DNA of 64,000 bases from Paratinospora sagittata (taxonomy: Eukaryota; Streptophyta; Magnoliopsida; Ranunculales; Menispermaceae), in contig CM069598.1 of NCBI GenBank assembly GCA_035771175.1, positions 18,762,438 through 18,826,437 on the forward strand, written 5' to 3'. Positions 32,480 to 45,300 of the stretch are shown here, piece after piece (positions within the stretch are counted from its first letter, which is position 1; each line of letters starts with the position of its first letter). A program made the translations under genes and the position numbers. A model generated the notes under the pieces. It saw only the letters and a list, made by a program, of their open reading frames with translations, was not told the DNA's origin and made no database searches.

Positions 32480-35161
32480 AATAAATACCGCGGCAACGCG
32501 TCCATGGTTTTGTTATATCCGCACTGGTCTGCTTTGCCACCGTCTCTATTACAACGCTTTCCCCTGGAGTCGCATTCCAAAACTCTTCTCTACGCGAACC
32601 TACCGAATTCCTAATTTCACATGCGATATCGGTGCACGAAATCACCAAATTAAGAGGTGATTCGTGCTTCCGATTCGCACCAGGTTTTACCCACTTGCAG
32701 TAAAGATTCCTGGGTGCGCTTCCAGCAACCCGGTTTCACGTTATTCTAACCGTAGCCCCCGAAGCCCGAAACGTTTCAGAGTGTTACTTTCTCTCAAATT
32801 TAAGCTCGCTTCCCTTGAAACTGTCAAATGAAGCCAATTTCGAGGCTCCTCAGACTTTTGCACACACCCAACAATCCTCTTCTTGCTTCCCCATCTTTGT
32901 TTCTTTTGTTTTTCATATAATTCTTGGTGTTTTTGGTCTGTGTCGGGTAAGCTTCAAGAGTGGAACTTTTGGGGTAAATCTGCGGATCTTGGCGGATTTC
33001 TCGCTTTCTTCATCAATTTGAGCTTCTGGGTATGTTGGGAATCCGTTTTACTCTGATGGGTATGCTTTAGTTTTGGTTTTCTTGTGATTAAATCGGCGGA
33101 ATTTGTTGTAAAATGCACATTGTTCTTTGGGGTTCTTTTGTTTGTTTTAGATCTCTTCGATCTCTGTTGTTGATTCTTTGTCTTAGAATTTTGGATGGAA
33201 TTGATGTTTCGAAATTTTGTTGTTCTTTCTTCGATGTAATCTGCGGATCAGGCGATAAATGTAATAGAAATCTGGGTAATTTCTGCGGTTTTCTCTGTTC
33301 TTTGTTGTTTCATGTTCTCCTGTTCATTTGTTCATCAGTACTTGACGATGTTTGGAATTCTTGAATTAGTTAAATTCGGTCTCTAGCCCCCTTCTTTTGG
33401 CTATGTGGTTATAGTGGATTGGGTTAGTGTGATTTCTTGGAAGTACTAGTTGATTGCACATGCAAGAAGTAGTAGATTTTTGGTTGGGATTACTCATTTC
33501 TTTAAAAAATCCTCCGAGAAATAGAGGGGTTTATTTAGTCATAATTGATCATTATGTGTGAAATTTACTTTTGTGGCCTAGAACAGAAATAGATGGGTCT
33601 AGTTTCACAAAGAATATTAGGTTTGTGTCTTCTACTAATAGACGTGTTTATTTTCATTTTGTGTTTGGAGTGATGATTGATTGTTCTTGTTTTTTATTTG
33701 ATCTCAACTGTCATGGGCATGGTTTTATCCAAATGTAAGAAGGGACATATTTCTCTTGACTAGCTACAAGATTCATAGACTTTTCAGTACATTTTGTTCC
33801 TAAGTGTTCAATTATTCACGGGCGCTATGGATACGAAATTTTTCATGGAAACCCAAAAGGTAATTCTAATGGGGGACCAAATGAAACCGTTTAATTAGAT
33901 GCATGTACAGGTCTTACAGCAATTTATGCTCTTGCTTATCTATTTGCGGTAACTTTTAAGATCCTAATGGGCATTATTTAAGTATTACTTTGGTGAGGAA
34001 GCTACTCTGTTTATTGTTGTAATTGTAATGAGGGAACACTCTGATTTTAAAATTGTAATGATATACAGTTCTACAACCAACTGGGAGATAGCAAGGAGAA
34101 TTATATTGGTGATCAGTAGTGGTGTCTAGTTAGTAAAGTTTTAGTTTATAAAGGTGCTTAATAAATAAAGGCCTTCATTGACCTGGCTGCTCAGTGGAAG
34201 TGGACTGAGTCCCAAGGTTTTCCCTCATTGGGAGAGGTCTACTATTTTGCTCCCACCTCGAACGGGGACTAGTCTCATACCCAAAGGTTGTCGAGATACC
34301 TCGTGGGCAACCAAAAAATAAAAATAAATAAAAAGAAAAATAAAGACTTTCATTTCTATGCCTAATTGTTGCCAAGAATCCTTCCAATATTAGTCTTTGA
34401 TTAGAATTAGAATCGTACCATTTTGAAAGCTGGATCATTGCTGAAAAAATGGAAGTAGAAAGTATAATGAACTGAATGTGTATTAGATCAGAAACAAGAG
34501 GGTTTTCCAAAATTGGGATACATACATCTCGGGAGTGTGGGACGAGATATTGGGTTGCATCATCAAAACTTTCGGGTGGATTTTCAGTCAATGATTGGGT
34601 AAGGGATTGGAATTCATGTATGTTTAGCATTTTGTTCTTTCCTAGTGAGTACTCCCTGTACTCATGATTTGATGTACTTTATTTTTTCCTTTTAATACAA
34701 ATATACTTGTTTCCTTAAAAAAATGAAAAAAGATTCGTTGTTCTCTTAAACTGAAATAATATTGAAGCTTCTCTTCAAAAGAAGAGAACATTCTCAATTA
34801 AGCCTGCCTTCTTTTTTACTTCTTCTGTTTCAACTTAGAGTTCTTATTAAATGTCATAGGGTGAAGACATATGAAGGCCTTGTCTTTTTTATGGAAGAAA
34901 AATCAATTTTTTGCAGTTATATCTATAATATATAACTCCAAATTGTACATTCAGTTAGATCTTAATTTTATTTCTTATGTTTGTCCATTGAATTCCTAAG
35001 ATGGGCTTGTTTCTATATTGTGAACTACTTTGCTCAAAAGTCAAAACAGTGGTGCTTTTCTACTAAAACTCTTTTTTTTGGCATATTTTGCCTAGATCGT
35101 TAGTACAGGACAACCATCAGTGATATTGCTCAGTTGGACATTTTGAAGCAGTGCTATTAAA
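32480..35161 (+). other. Probable promoter, 5' leader and 5' intron of the HAD gene
   Basis: GC content rises at 32500-32950 as in a first exon. A strong donor GTAAGC occurs at 32947, and an acceptor CAG near 35109 or earlier fits a ~2.1 kb leader intron. A 30-codon ORF starts at 32828 (MKPISRLLRLLHTPNN...) and stops at 32920 before the donor; it could be an upstream ORF. Exon structure here is inferred only. Confidence 0.45.
34164..34354 (+). mobile_element. SINE, ~160 bp, in the HAD leader intron
   Basis: The body (34180-34338) begins ACCTGGCTGCTCAGTGGAAG, resembling an RNA polymerase III A-box (TGGCNNCAGTGG), with ACCTCGAACGGGG as a B-box candidate about 70 bp later. It ends in an A-rich tail (AAAAAATAAAAATAAATAAA). 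It is flanked by imperfect 16 bp direct repeats, AATAAAGGCCTTCATT and AATAAAGACTTTCATT (13 of 16 identical), as expected for target-primed insertion. Confidence 0.65.
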
Positions 35162-36479
35162 ATGTCGATCCTGTCGAAGCTACGCTGCATAACTATTGAT
35201 GTTACTGGCACTCTTATAGCATATAAAGGAGACCTGGGAGATTACTATTGCATGGCAGCCAAATCAGTTGGATTACCTTGTCCAGACTATAAACGTATGC
35301 ATGAGGGATTCAAAACTGCATACACAGACATGGCAAAGAGGTATCCATGCTTTGGATACGCAGCAAAAATGCCTAATATCGTTTGGTGGAAATCATGTGT
35401 GAGAGACTCTTTTGTTAGGGTAAAACATACGACCATCCTATTGTATCTTTATATCAAGTTGAACTCTAATAAATACAAATATGAAATGGTATGTTGTTTT
35501 TGCTGACAGGCAGGCTATGATTATGATGAGGAAACATTTGAGAAGGTTTTTAGACGCATATACTCAGTTTTTGGTTCCTCTGCTCCTTATACCATATTCT
35601 CAGATTCCCAACCATTCCTAAGATGGGTACGTGAACAAGGGCTCATGGTTGGGATTGTCAGTAATTCGGAATACCGGTATCAAGATGTCATTCTTCCTGC
35701 CTTGGGTTTGAACCAGGTATGTCAAATCAAGATGTCATGAAAGAAGCTTAAATTTGATACAGCTATATCTGGATTAAATTTATTTACTATGGAACACTAT
35801 AACAGAAGGGGCGGTAAGCAAAGGGCTTAAATTAGAAAAATGCTTCACATATAAGGGGTAAATCACTGAAAGTGGATTCAGAGTCTAGAAATGATGTTTC
35901 TGAAGTGGAACTTGAATAATAGTACATGGCCCAAAAAAAATATTTGTGTCAAGGAAAACTACTCTCCATTTGTGGTTTTTGGGCTAAGGAAAATGAGGAT
36001 ATCTTCATGCATATGTTTTTATGACATTTTAGTGACTTTTTCTAATGCTCTCGACTGATGCTAAAAAAATCTTGACTGGTTCTTGTGCATTTCTGTTTTA
36101 AACTGCAAATTTCATTTCATTTTTCTTGGTGAATCAGGGAACCGAATGGGACTTTGGTGTTTTCTCTGGTCTCGAAGGTGTGGAAAAGCCAAACCCAAGA
36201 ATCTATGAGATTGCATTGGAAAGGGCTGGAAACATTGCTCCAGAAGAAACTCTACACATTGGGGACAGCGTGCGAAAAGACTATATACCCGCAAGAAGCG
36301 TGGGCATGCATGCACTTCTATTGGATAGATTTAAGACGCCTGATGCAGATAACTGGAGACAATCTGGTGAGCTCGTGCTTCCTGACCTGGTGGCTGCACA
36401 AGCTTGGCTTACTTCAGAGAAATCATCTAATGGAGCTTCCTTCTCTTCCCAGCATAGTCAGGTTTCTTCTTTACCTTAG
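35162..36479 (+). CDS. HAD-superfamily hydrolase (HDHD3-like), three coding exons
   Basis: Exons 35162-35419, 35510-35716, 36138-36479, all phase 0 with GT-AG ends; 268 aa. HAD motifs: I IDVTGTL (nucleophile Asp13; the position of the usual second Asp is Thr15), II GIVSNS (Ser137), III EKPNPRIY (Lys172), IV HIGDSVRKD (Asp198). Resembles plant proteins annotated as haloacid dehalogenase-like / HDHD3. Substrate unknown; the replaced second Asp is unusual for phosphatases, which use it as general acid/base. The start at 35162 precedes the HAD core by only about 9 residues; no convincing transit peptide. Tail-to-tail with the receptor kinase gene downstream. Confidence 0.9.
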
Positions 36480-37732
36480 ATGTATGGTCTGGTAATCAGT
36501 AATAATATTGGTTAATACCCTTTAAATTTTGGGTGAAAGATTGATACTTCATTATCAAAGGGTTTCTATATATATAGGGCAATGCTGATTTGGTAGTCTG
36601 TATTAGCTTTACATGGCAATGCTGCTCTTGATGAGCCTATTTTACATATCAATGTATATATACCCAACCACCCAAAACTATATAATTCATGAAAAATGAG
36701 CCATGGCATTTCATTTTCTGCTATACCTTGTATTTGTTGATAATGTCAATTTCTTTCTTAAGGAAAAAAGAAAAATGGTGATTGCTTGGATTAAGTCAAA
36801 ATTTATATTACTATTAATTATATTTTTCCTTTTCTTTTTTTTTTTCTATGTTATTATAAGGCCTCCTCTAGCTTATATTATTATTATTATTATTATTATT
36901 TTGAAGAAGAAACAATTTATGATATATTAATAATAAAAGGTACAACTTAGAAGGAGAGTAGAAGTGCTCTTTGACAAATTTAATATTAAAAAAATAAGTT
37001 TTACTTTTTTAGTTTTATTTTAATAAGAGCTTATTTGAATAGAGCTCATTTGAAATATATTGTTCGGAAATCAATACTTTTAACATTTAATTTTAATGTT
37101 AAATTAAATCTAGAGTGGTTGATAATCAACACTTAATTTTCTTATAATTAAAATACTTTTTATTATTATAGTATATGCACGCAAGCTTCTCAAATTTTAT
37201 ATTATTATAATCAGAGCTTCTCAAAACATATGGTTCGTTGTACACAAGCATGAAGGTTCTAGAAGCGCTGAAACAAGTTTCTCAAGATCTATAGAACCAG
37301 CCCGATTATGTAAAACAAGAACTCGCCATTGAAGCCTTGCTCGAGCTCGAAAAGAAGTGGAAAACATTCCACACTATTAATTGAGATGATGTCATATCTC
37401 TTTAATGGTACTCGTTTCAAGTAGATTAGTCTCTAATATGTGTGTAAGCTAGCTCTGAAAACACCACTTAGATTACCAAATAATAATAAACAGGCTTAAC
37501 TTAACACACAAATCGGTTACCTACTATTCAAATTAATCTTTGATTCTTGCTGTCACATAAATACAAACCCGGCAGCTCCTATTGGCACAAGAACAGACAG
37601 AAAATTTAAGAACAGTAAGGTCAAATTACAGAGAAAACAATTAGATAAACAAATGACTCCCATCACCTTTTCCATAATTCTGATCTTTTATTCACAGAAA
37701 CTCTTTCAAAAGCCACTGATCAGGCTAATCAA
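36480..37732. other. Intergenic region between convergent genes
   Basis: Contains the HAD 3' UTR, a (TTA)n microsatellite at 36878-36902, AT-rich sequence, the broken small ORF at 37250-37384 and the 3' UTR of the receptor kinase. Confidence 0.5.
37250..37384 (+). pseudogene. Small ORF with internal stop, 44 codons
   Basis: ATG at 37250 encodes MKVLEALKQVSQDL, then TAG, then NQPDYVKQELAIEALLELEK and a TGA at 37382. The amphipathic Leu/Glu-rich pattern continues in the same frame across the stop, which suggests a decayed short coding sequence. I do not recognise the family; chance is possible. Confidence 0.3.
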
Positions 37733-40700
37733 CTAACCATACGGATTCGTAGTTTTCTTCTCATGTGAAGCTAGCTTTCTACTACTGTTAGATATGTGGA
37801 TCAGCTGATCACAGGCTTGCCTTGATGACAGCCTCTCTGCTGGAACAATTCTTGTGCATTGTAAGGCAATATCCAGCACTTGAAAAACTGCTGATTCTTC
37901 GTCAGGTAAGAACGGTTTTAGAGACGGATCAACTATCTCGTCTCGAGCTGGACCTGACATATCAATATGCAACTCGACCCATCTAACCATATCCATGTCT
38001 ACCCCGAAAATCCCAGCAGTAGGCATTCGCCCACTAACCAGTTCCATTAGAACAATCCCCATGCTGTACACATCACTCTTCTGCGACGCCTTCAACGAAT
38101 AAGCATACTCTGAAAAACAAAAAAAAAAAAAAAATCAAAGACATAAAGATAAAATCATAATCCAATTGTAGATAAAAACAGTATCAGTTAAGTGAAGTAT
38201 TTACAATTACCTGGAGCAATGTAGCCATAGGACCCAGCAAACCAGGAATTCGACTCGGTATTGGTCGAATCATGGTTCTCAACAAGTACCTTTGCGAGCC
38301 CAAAATCTCCCAAATGTGCTTCCATGTCAGAATCGAGCAGCACATTGCTTGACTTGATGTCTCTGTGAATGATTGGAGGAACACAGTCATGGTGAAGATA
38401 CTCCACGCTTTGTGCCAACCCGATTGCTATTCTCAATCTTGCATCCCAGTCCAAGCCCTTCCTCTTCTTTCCACTTACTAATATTGGCTGGTGCAGCCAA
38501 TCCCATACACTTCCATTCTCCATGTACTCATATATCAGTAGATTTGAACCTACTTTGTTATTACTACAGCATCCTATTAATCTCACTAGATGCCTGTGCC
38601 TTATTCTCCCAAGCGTTCGAACCTCCCTCAAGAAGCTTCTATCAGATAGAAGATCATCTTTTCTGTTCGATATCTTTTTCACTGCAACTGTTTCTCCGGT
38701 AGGTAATTCTGCTTTGTAAACTGTTCCGGATCCACCTGACCCAATCACATACTCCTCACCCAAGTTGTTTGTTGATCCCATGATGTCTTCCCATTTGAAT
38801 TCTTGCCGGATTCCACCACCTTGGAAAAGAAATTGCCGGTAAACTTGGGAAGAACTCGATGAATATGCACTATTCACTTCACTGGTTCTTCTTTGCAATT
38901 GGCGCCTCCGGTTTAACAGTAATACAAGCCCAAGTAGCAATAGAACAGTGGCAATGGCAGTAGAGCAAGCTGTAATGGCCGTCATTGATGATGCATTTCG
39001 GCCATTGTGATTCTTAGAATCTAAGTTCTTGCATGTTTCCAGAGGATTTCCACATAGCTTGACATTCCCTTCAAAGGCTTCGGCTGGCCAATGGGAAAAC
39101 TGTTTATCTAGTTGGCCTTGAAGATTATTGTAGGAGAGATTAAGCTTGCCCAAGCTGCTCATTTCACCAACTTGGAAAGGTACTTCTCCATAGAGCTCAT
39201 TGTGAGATAGATCAAGGACTTCAAGTTTGGATAGTGTACCAAGAGAAGGTGGGATTTTTCCGGTCAGATTATTGTAGCTGAGGTCCAGTACACTTTGTAG
39301 TTCATGGAGTTGTCCAATCTCTATCGGGATTTCACCTTCAAAACGGTTCCGTGAGAGTCGGAGCCCATAAAGATTGCTTAATGCACTGATCGCTGGAGGA
39401 ATTGGTCCGGAGAATGTGTTGTGATCGAGGTTAAGGACATTGAGGGATTTGAGATTTCCTATTTCAGGAGAAAGACTTCCATTCAGAGAATTGTTGTCAA
39501 GGGATAGCACAAGGAGGTTCGAGCAATTGAACAGCTCTGGTGGAAGAGACCCGAAAAATTGATTCAAGGAAAGCTTCAGCTCTCCTAACTGAGATAAGCT
39601 TCCCAGCCATGTTGGAATCGGTCCAGAGAGAAAATTATCATTCAAATCAATATGGTTCAATTTCTTCAACAGCGAGAGCTCTGATGGAATCTCCCCCGTA
39701 AGTGAATTTCCCGAGAGATCAAGCAACGATAGCTCCCTGATTTCTCCAAAAGTTGACGGAATTTGGCCCCTAAACCGATTGCTTCCCAGTCGTAGCCTTT
39801 CGAGAGAAGGTGAATTCCCTAGCTGAGGAGGAATCTCTTTGTCAAACATATTGTTCGTGACGTCAAATGAGAGAAGTGAACGAGAACTACACAACACATC
39901 AATACTACCATTCAACCTGTTATTGGAGAGATTCACTCTTGTCAAATTGGCAACATTTCTTAGCTCATCGGGAAGATTACCTTCGAGCGAATTGTTGTAG
40001 AGCATGAACTGTTCTAGTGATTTGAGGAACCCGAAAGTCCCCGGAATGCCACCGGAGAGATGATTATCAGCCAAGTCTAGGATTTTCAATTGCTTGCAAA
40101 TTCCTAATGTCGCAGGAATCTCACCTGAGAGCTCATTTTGTCTGAGATGCAGGAGATTCAAATTCTTCAGCCTTCCAATTGTAATTGGAATGCTTCCAGA
40201 AAACTGATTGCCATAAAAATCTAACATCTGCAAACTAGAACAGTTACAAATCTCCAATGGGATTTCGCCTGATAATTGGTTCTCATAAAGATAGAAAAGT
40301 TCAAGCTTTCCAAGCTTACCGATCTCTCTAGGAAGATTACCATGTAAATTATTGTGGTGCAGGGTCAGTGTTTGGATATCACTTAGATTCCCAATACTCT
40401 GAGGAATTGAGCCTACCAAGCTGTTGTTGTTGAGCAAGAGATCAGTGAGATTAATCAGCTCCAATAGTTCGATCGGTATCGACCCGTTTAGCTTATTATC
40501 AGCCAAATCAAGCTGTTTCAGTGACCCACATCGTCCTAATCCTCTTGGAATTTCGCCGGAAAATCCATTGCCGGACAGCATCAAGTGCTCTAAATTGGTA
40601 GTATTTGAACATATGTTCACAGGAATTGAACCTGAAAGCTTGTTGTTAGACAGAACCAAGTAATTCAGCTCTCCCATACTGCCTAATTCTTCTGGGATTC

Positions 40701-41646
40701 CTCCAGTAAGCTTGTTCAATGATAAATCAAGATTCTGAAGACTGCCCATCTTTGCTAGAGACTTTGGAATTGGACCTTCAAGCTCATTCCCCATGAAATT
40801 CATGTAAACGAGTTGACTCAGTTCACCGAGTTGACTCGGTATCTCACCGGAAAGACTGTTGTTGACTAGGTTTAGAAGCTGGAGATTTCTTAGACGACCG
40901 AATTCTCCCGGAATTGAGCCGTTCAGGTTGTTTACAGCAGCAGTGAACACCAAAAGACTCGAACAATTCCCGAGCTCCGGCGGAATCGGTCCACTGAGTT
41001 CATTTTCTTGAAGAACCAGGTTCTGCAACCGACCGAGTCGGCCGAGTTCCTGCGGAATCGGCCCGATGAGGCCGCAAGAAGCCAGACCCAGAATTTCCAT
41101 GCTGGTAAGCTGACCAAAAGTGCTCGGAATCGAACCGGTTAGACCATTATCGCCGATTCTAAGCACTTGGAGACTCGTGAGTGAACCGAGTTGACTCGGA
41201 ATCGGCCCGGTGAGTTGGTTGGAATAAAGAAGTAAAGAAACAAGCGACGATATGTTGGCAAGTTCAGGTGGAATGGGACCTGTTAGGCGGTTGGAAGACA
41301 GGTCGAGTTGAACCAGGTGGCGGAATCGACCGAGTGAAGGAGAGATTGACCCGGCGAGTGACGAGTCGGACAGGTTTAGACTCAGTACTTTTTCAACCGA
41401 GTCGCAAGTAACTCCTCTCCAAGTGCAGTAACTCGGGTTCTTTTCCGACCAGCTTTCCAACACCTTTAATGGGTCTTCAACGAACGATTCCTTAACCTGC
41501 AACAGAACTTGCAGAGTTGATACCGAGTCTGACTCGGTGTTAACTCGTTCTCGGTTGTGAATCTTGCACCAAACGGGTCCTAAAGAAAAACCCAGTAACA
41601 GAACTAGTGCAAGAGTTGCAGAAACCACTAGTAACCTTTTCGCCAT
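37733..41646 (-). CDS. GSO1: LRR receptor-like kinase, GASSHO1/GASSHO2 type (subfamily XI)
   Basis: Two exons: 41646-38211 and 38109-37733, joined in phase 1 across a 101 bp intron (GAG codon of APEYAYS split); 1270 aa, against 1249 in Arabidopsis GSO1 as I recall. Signal peptide MAKRLLVVSATLALVLLLGF; LRRNT with SYCTWRGVTC; about 30 plant-type LRRs (GxIPxxLGxLxxL); transmembrane helix about 889-911; kinase with IGSGGSGTVYKAEL (968), VAVKK (Lys990), HRDIKSSN (Asp1096, RD type), DFGLAK (Asp1114). Family members bind sulfated CIF/TWS peptides at the plasma membrane to direct Casparian strip and embryonic cuticle formation. No damage seen. GSO1 versus GSO2 cannot be settled here. Confidence 0.93.
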
Positions 41647-42360
41647 TTTTCACCAAAAAAAAGAAGGAATTAACAGAAGAGAATTTTGATCAGAAGAAGA
41701 TCAAACGTGGTTTGATTGTACATGAAAAGACGACCCATCTTGAATATTGATCTTCTTCTTCTTCTGCTGCTGCTGGTGATGAAATATGAGCATTGAATTT
41801 TGTCTGGGGAATGAGTTTTTCGAGTTGCAAAAGCTAGGGAGGGCTCGTTTGGCGAGAAAACGCGTTTTCTGGACTGCCAACCCTTATGAACGAATGCATG
41901 TGTAGCAACTATTCTTGAAGAATACGCAGTTCAATGCAGGAAACAACAGTTTTAAAGAAGAGATAAGAAAGGAGATCAAACCCAGGAAAAACCATTAATG
42001 AGCACCACCCAACACTACCAGTTCTTCATGTTTAAGACCCAAAAAGAAAATAAAATATCGTATATGGAATCAACCACCTGATGTGTCAATTACAAGAGAA
42101 GAGAGTTGGGGAGCTATCTAACTCCCCGGTACACATGATGTATATAATATATACGTATATGGAGATTTGATGAGGTTAAAAGATATAAACAGTGGTTGGG
42201 AAGACCGGCCGACAGAGCAAGATGATCGTGGGTTTGCTAATTTTGATTGTTGCAGTGTTGCAGCTGAGAGTAGAGAAGAAAGAAAGCAGTTAACTTCCTA
42301 TTTTTAAATGTACTTTTTGAGTTTTGAAAGCTTAAAAAGTCAATATATATAGCCTGGGCC
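41647..42360 (-). promoter_or_regulatory. Likely 5' UTR and core promoter of the GSO-type kinase
   Basis: On the - strand a TATA-like CTATATATATTG occurs at about 42341-42352, with TTGACTTTTTAAG further downstream, about 690 bp upstream of the ATG. The interval has GA/CTT-rich leader sequence. The TATA assignment is inferred from position only. Confidence 0.4.
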
Positions 42361-45300
42361 ACACTCATGAGTCATGACCCTCTTTGTCAAAAATAACAAG
42401 CTTCCAAGTTCCAAAACTTACCCTCTTATTCCCTTACACACCCACACACACATATATATATATATGGTACTATATGTTTTTAATTAATAATATTCTTTCT
42501 TTAATTCGCTCCTAATTTATCAAAGCAAAGTACGTAGTCCTTAATTATTCTTCTCCTATTGGGTTGAGTCACCAAACTCTAATGTCCTTTTGTCACCCTC
42601 TTGCTTATTCTTTTTTAAGAAGTTGTCTACATCCAAGGCCCTACCTTAATTCTTAAGACCAAAAAAATTAAAAAAAGTCCCTACATTTCTTGTGCCATTT
42701 GTTCATTTATATTTCTTATGTTTATTATCAACAAAACCCACTCTATTTGCCCAAGCAAGAGGACAAGGACATTTGTTTTTCTATTATATATATTAAAATA
42801 ATAACTCATCAGATATATAATGGAATAAGTATCTATCAAGGTTGGACCATTAATTCACTACAACTATCTAATATTGAGTACTGAACGCATGCAAACAAAT
42901 CCAATTGGAAATCATCCCGATGTTTAGGCGCTAATGAAAAAAATTGGTCAAAACCTACATGTTTGACTACACAATCAAGTTGGGTTTGACTTGGGGCATG
43001 CATGCTCATTTGAAGATAAGTTTATACATATATAAAAATGAATGACTTAATATTATGGTTTGATATTATAAAAATGAATGACTTAATATTTAAAGATATA
43101 TTAGATGTCAACATTATTTTTTAATACTAGTACCTAACTGTAATCAGCTTCCGTTAAATATTGAAAATATACGCAATACATATACATTCTCAAAATATTA
43201 AAAAAAGTTAAGTGTCAGTGTTAAAAAATGACGTTTGCATAAACTCTGAGTAAATAAAATATTTTTCATAATATAATTACAGAGACTGCCTATATATGTG
43301 CTCATGCTTTACATTATTAATTAATTGGCCATTAATATAAATAATTTTTTTCCTCTGTGGTTCTTGTACCCGAAGGCAGATATATTTTTCATTTGCTACA
43401 AATTGCATCCATCCAAGGTACGTCCCAAACTCTGATATATATATCCAGGCTCTAAATATTAATGGATCAAAGAGGGGGAAAACAATATATCATTGACAGC
43501 CCTAACTAGTTAATTAGTTCCACGAAACCAACAAGTTGAATATATATATATATATATATACATGCCAAAGTTGTATGAAAAATGCTATAACAATATTTAA
43601 GGTGTACATCATCATTAAATATTATAAAATTATCTTAAATTATGTACCGATACATGGTTCAAAATAATTTAATAACATATATAAGTTGATAATATATATT
43701 TTAAATATACATATAGAATTACTCTGAGTTAAGGTAACATGTTGGTTGGGAAGAAGTGGGCATATAGCCATAAACGGCCCATCTAATTTTGTGATATTAT
43801 ATTATTTGTCCATGTCAGGTTGGGAAGAAAGTATTTCTCTCTACCTTTACTGATGGCATCACGGGCATTGATGAAGTGTTCCTTCTAGAACCTGAACAAA
43901 ATTGACTCAAAATATATATTGAATGAACACAAACATCAGATCTGCAGAATAGCTTTAAATTCAACCTATTTAGTGATCAGCCCTTCCAACCATTCTGAAC
44001 AAGCCGCTGTGCCATTGATCTTTTGGCGCTCATTCCCGCTTAGTTTCATCTATTTCACACTTCAGAACCTCATCATATATAATTCATGATAATTTTATTG
44101 TTACTATTATTTTTTCCTTCTCATATATATATATATGTTCTTTGACTTCTGTATCTTTATTAATTTTTTTGTAGGACGAGACTATTTTGGAGTTTGGAAC
44201 TGTACGCGGCATTGGACAGCCTATCTTCAGAATAAATACATAAGCGTGAACACAAACTCGGACTCAAAACTGAGACTTTTTCCCTCAATCTCTGCTTATA
44301 TCTCGTTCCACAACCAATGAGATTATCCAAAACTTTGGGTCTTCTCTCATATTTATTATAGTGACATAAGTATTTTAAAAAGAAGAATTTTGAGGGATCA
44401 ACAAACTACTCATGGATTCAAAAACATGATAAATATTATAAATTTAACTCAAAGCACAGTAAAGAAATTGAAAAATTGTCATAATAACAATATCAATATG
44501 TACTCTTAATAATAATGGCGTTGTTTGCTATAGATTTTGCAAAAATATGATTTTGGGGAAAGTCATTATAGAAAAACACCTTTTAAGTTAGAAAAACAAT
44601 TTGAAAGTTATTTGGTAAAACATATCAAAAAGTACTTTTATAAAAGTATTTTAATTAAAGATTGACAATTTTACTCTTTGACAATTAAAAACATATATAC
44701 TCTCATATAATTATTCAATTTGATTATGGTTCAATTATAATATAAATAATTCATAATATTATATAAACTTACATGTATATAAGTGTAACTAAACAAATAT
44801 ACTCGGTAATTAAACACAAAAATACTTCAAAAATAAGGGTGTACCTTGCATAATTAGGATTTTTAGAATAAAATGATAAAGTTAAAGTGATGAGGTTAGA
44901 TTTGGTATTTTAAAAAAATAATAAGGATATAATAGGATATGGATGTTTAAACGCAAAATGGAATCACAAAAGCACCCTATGGTTGCACCTGCATGGGTTT
45001 AGATCTTGTATGCCTCTTACCGTTCTCAAAGGGAGAGGGAGTAGCCGAATTTAACTCAGCAGGACCCATGCGGCCACTGGTACAATAAGAAAAATATTAA
45101 TTTAATTATAATTTTTATAATTATATGTATAACTATATATACATATTTATTAAATATTAATATTTTATATATTTTAAGTTATATTATAAAAAAATTTAAT
45201 AATTATGCATCTGTAAATGCATATGTAATTACAAAAAATTATATTTTCTCCTAATGATAAACCAACTGAAACTCGAACTTGGGGTTTATTAGTTAATTTA

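Noticed and set aside
32828..32920. 30-codon ORF as an alternative first exon of the HAD gene
   Set aside because: It stops before the nearest good donor, so it cannot splice in frame; at most it is an upstream ORF.
34175..34630. 151 aa - strand ORF upstream of the HAD gene
   Set aside because: It runs through the SINE and intronic sequence with no family resemblance.
38373..38719. Plus-strand ORFs opposite the receptor kinase
   Set aside because: Antisense shadows of the conserved kinase domain.
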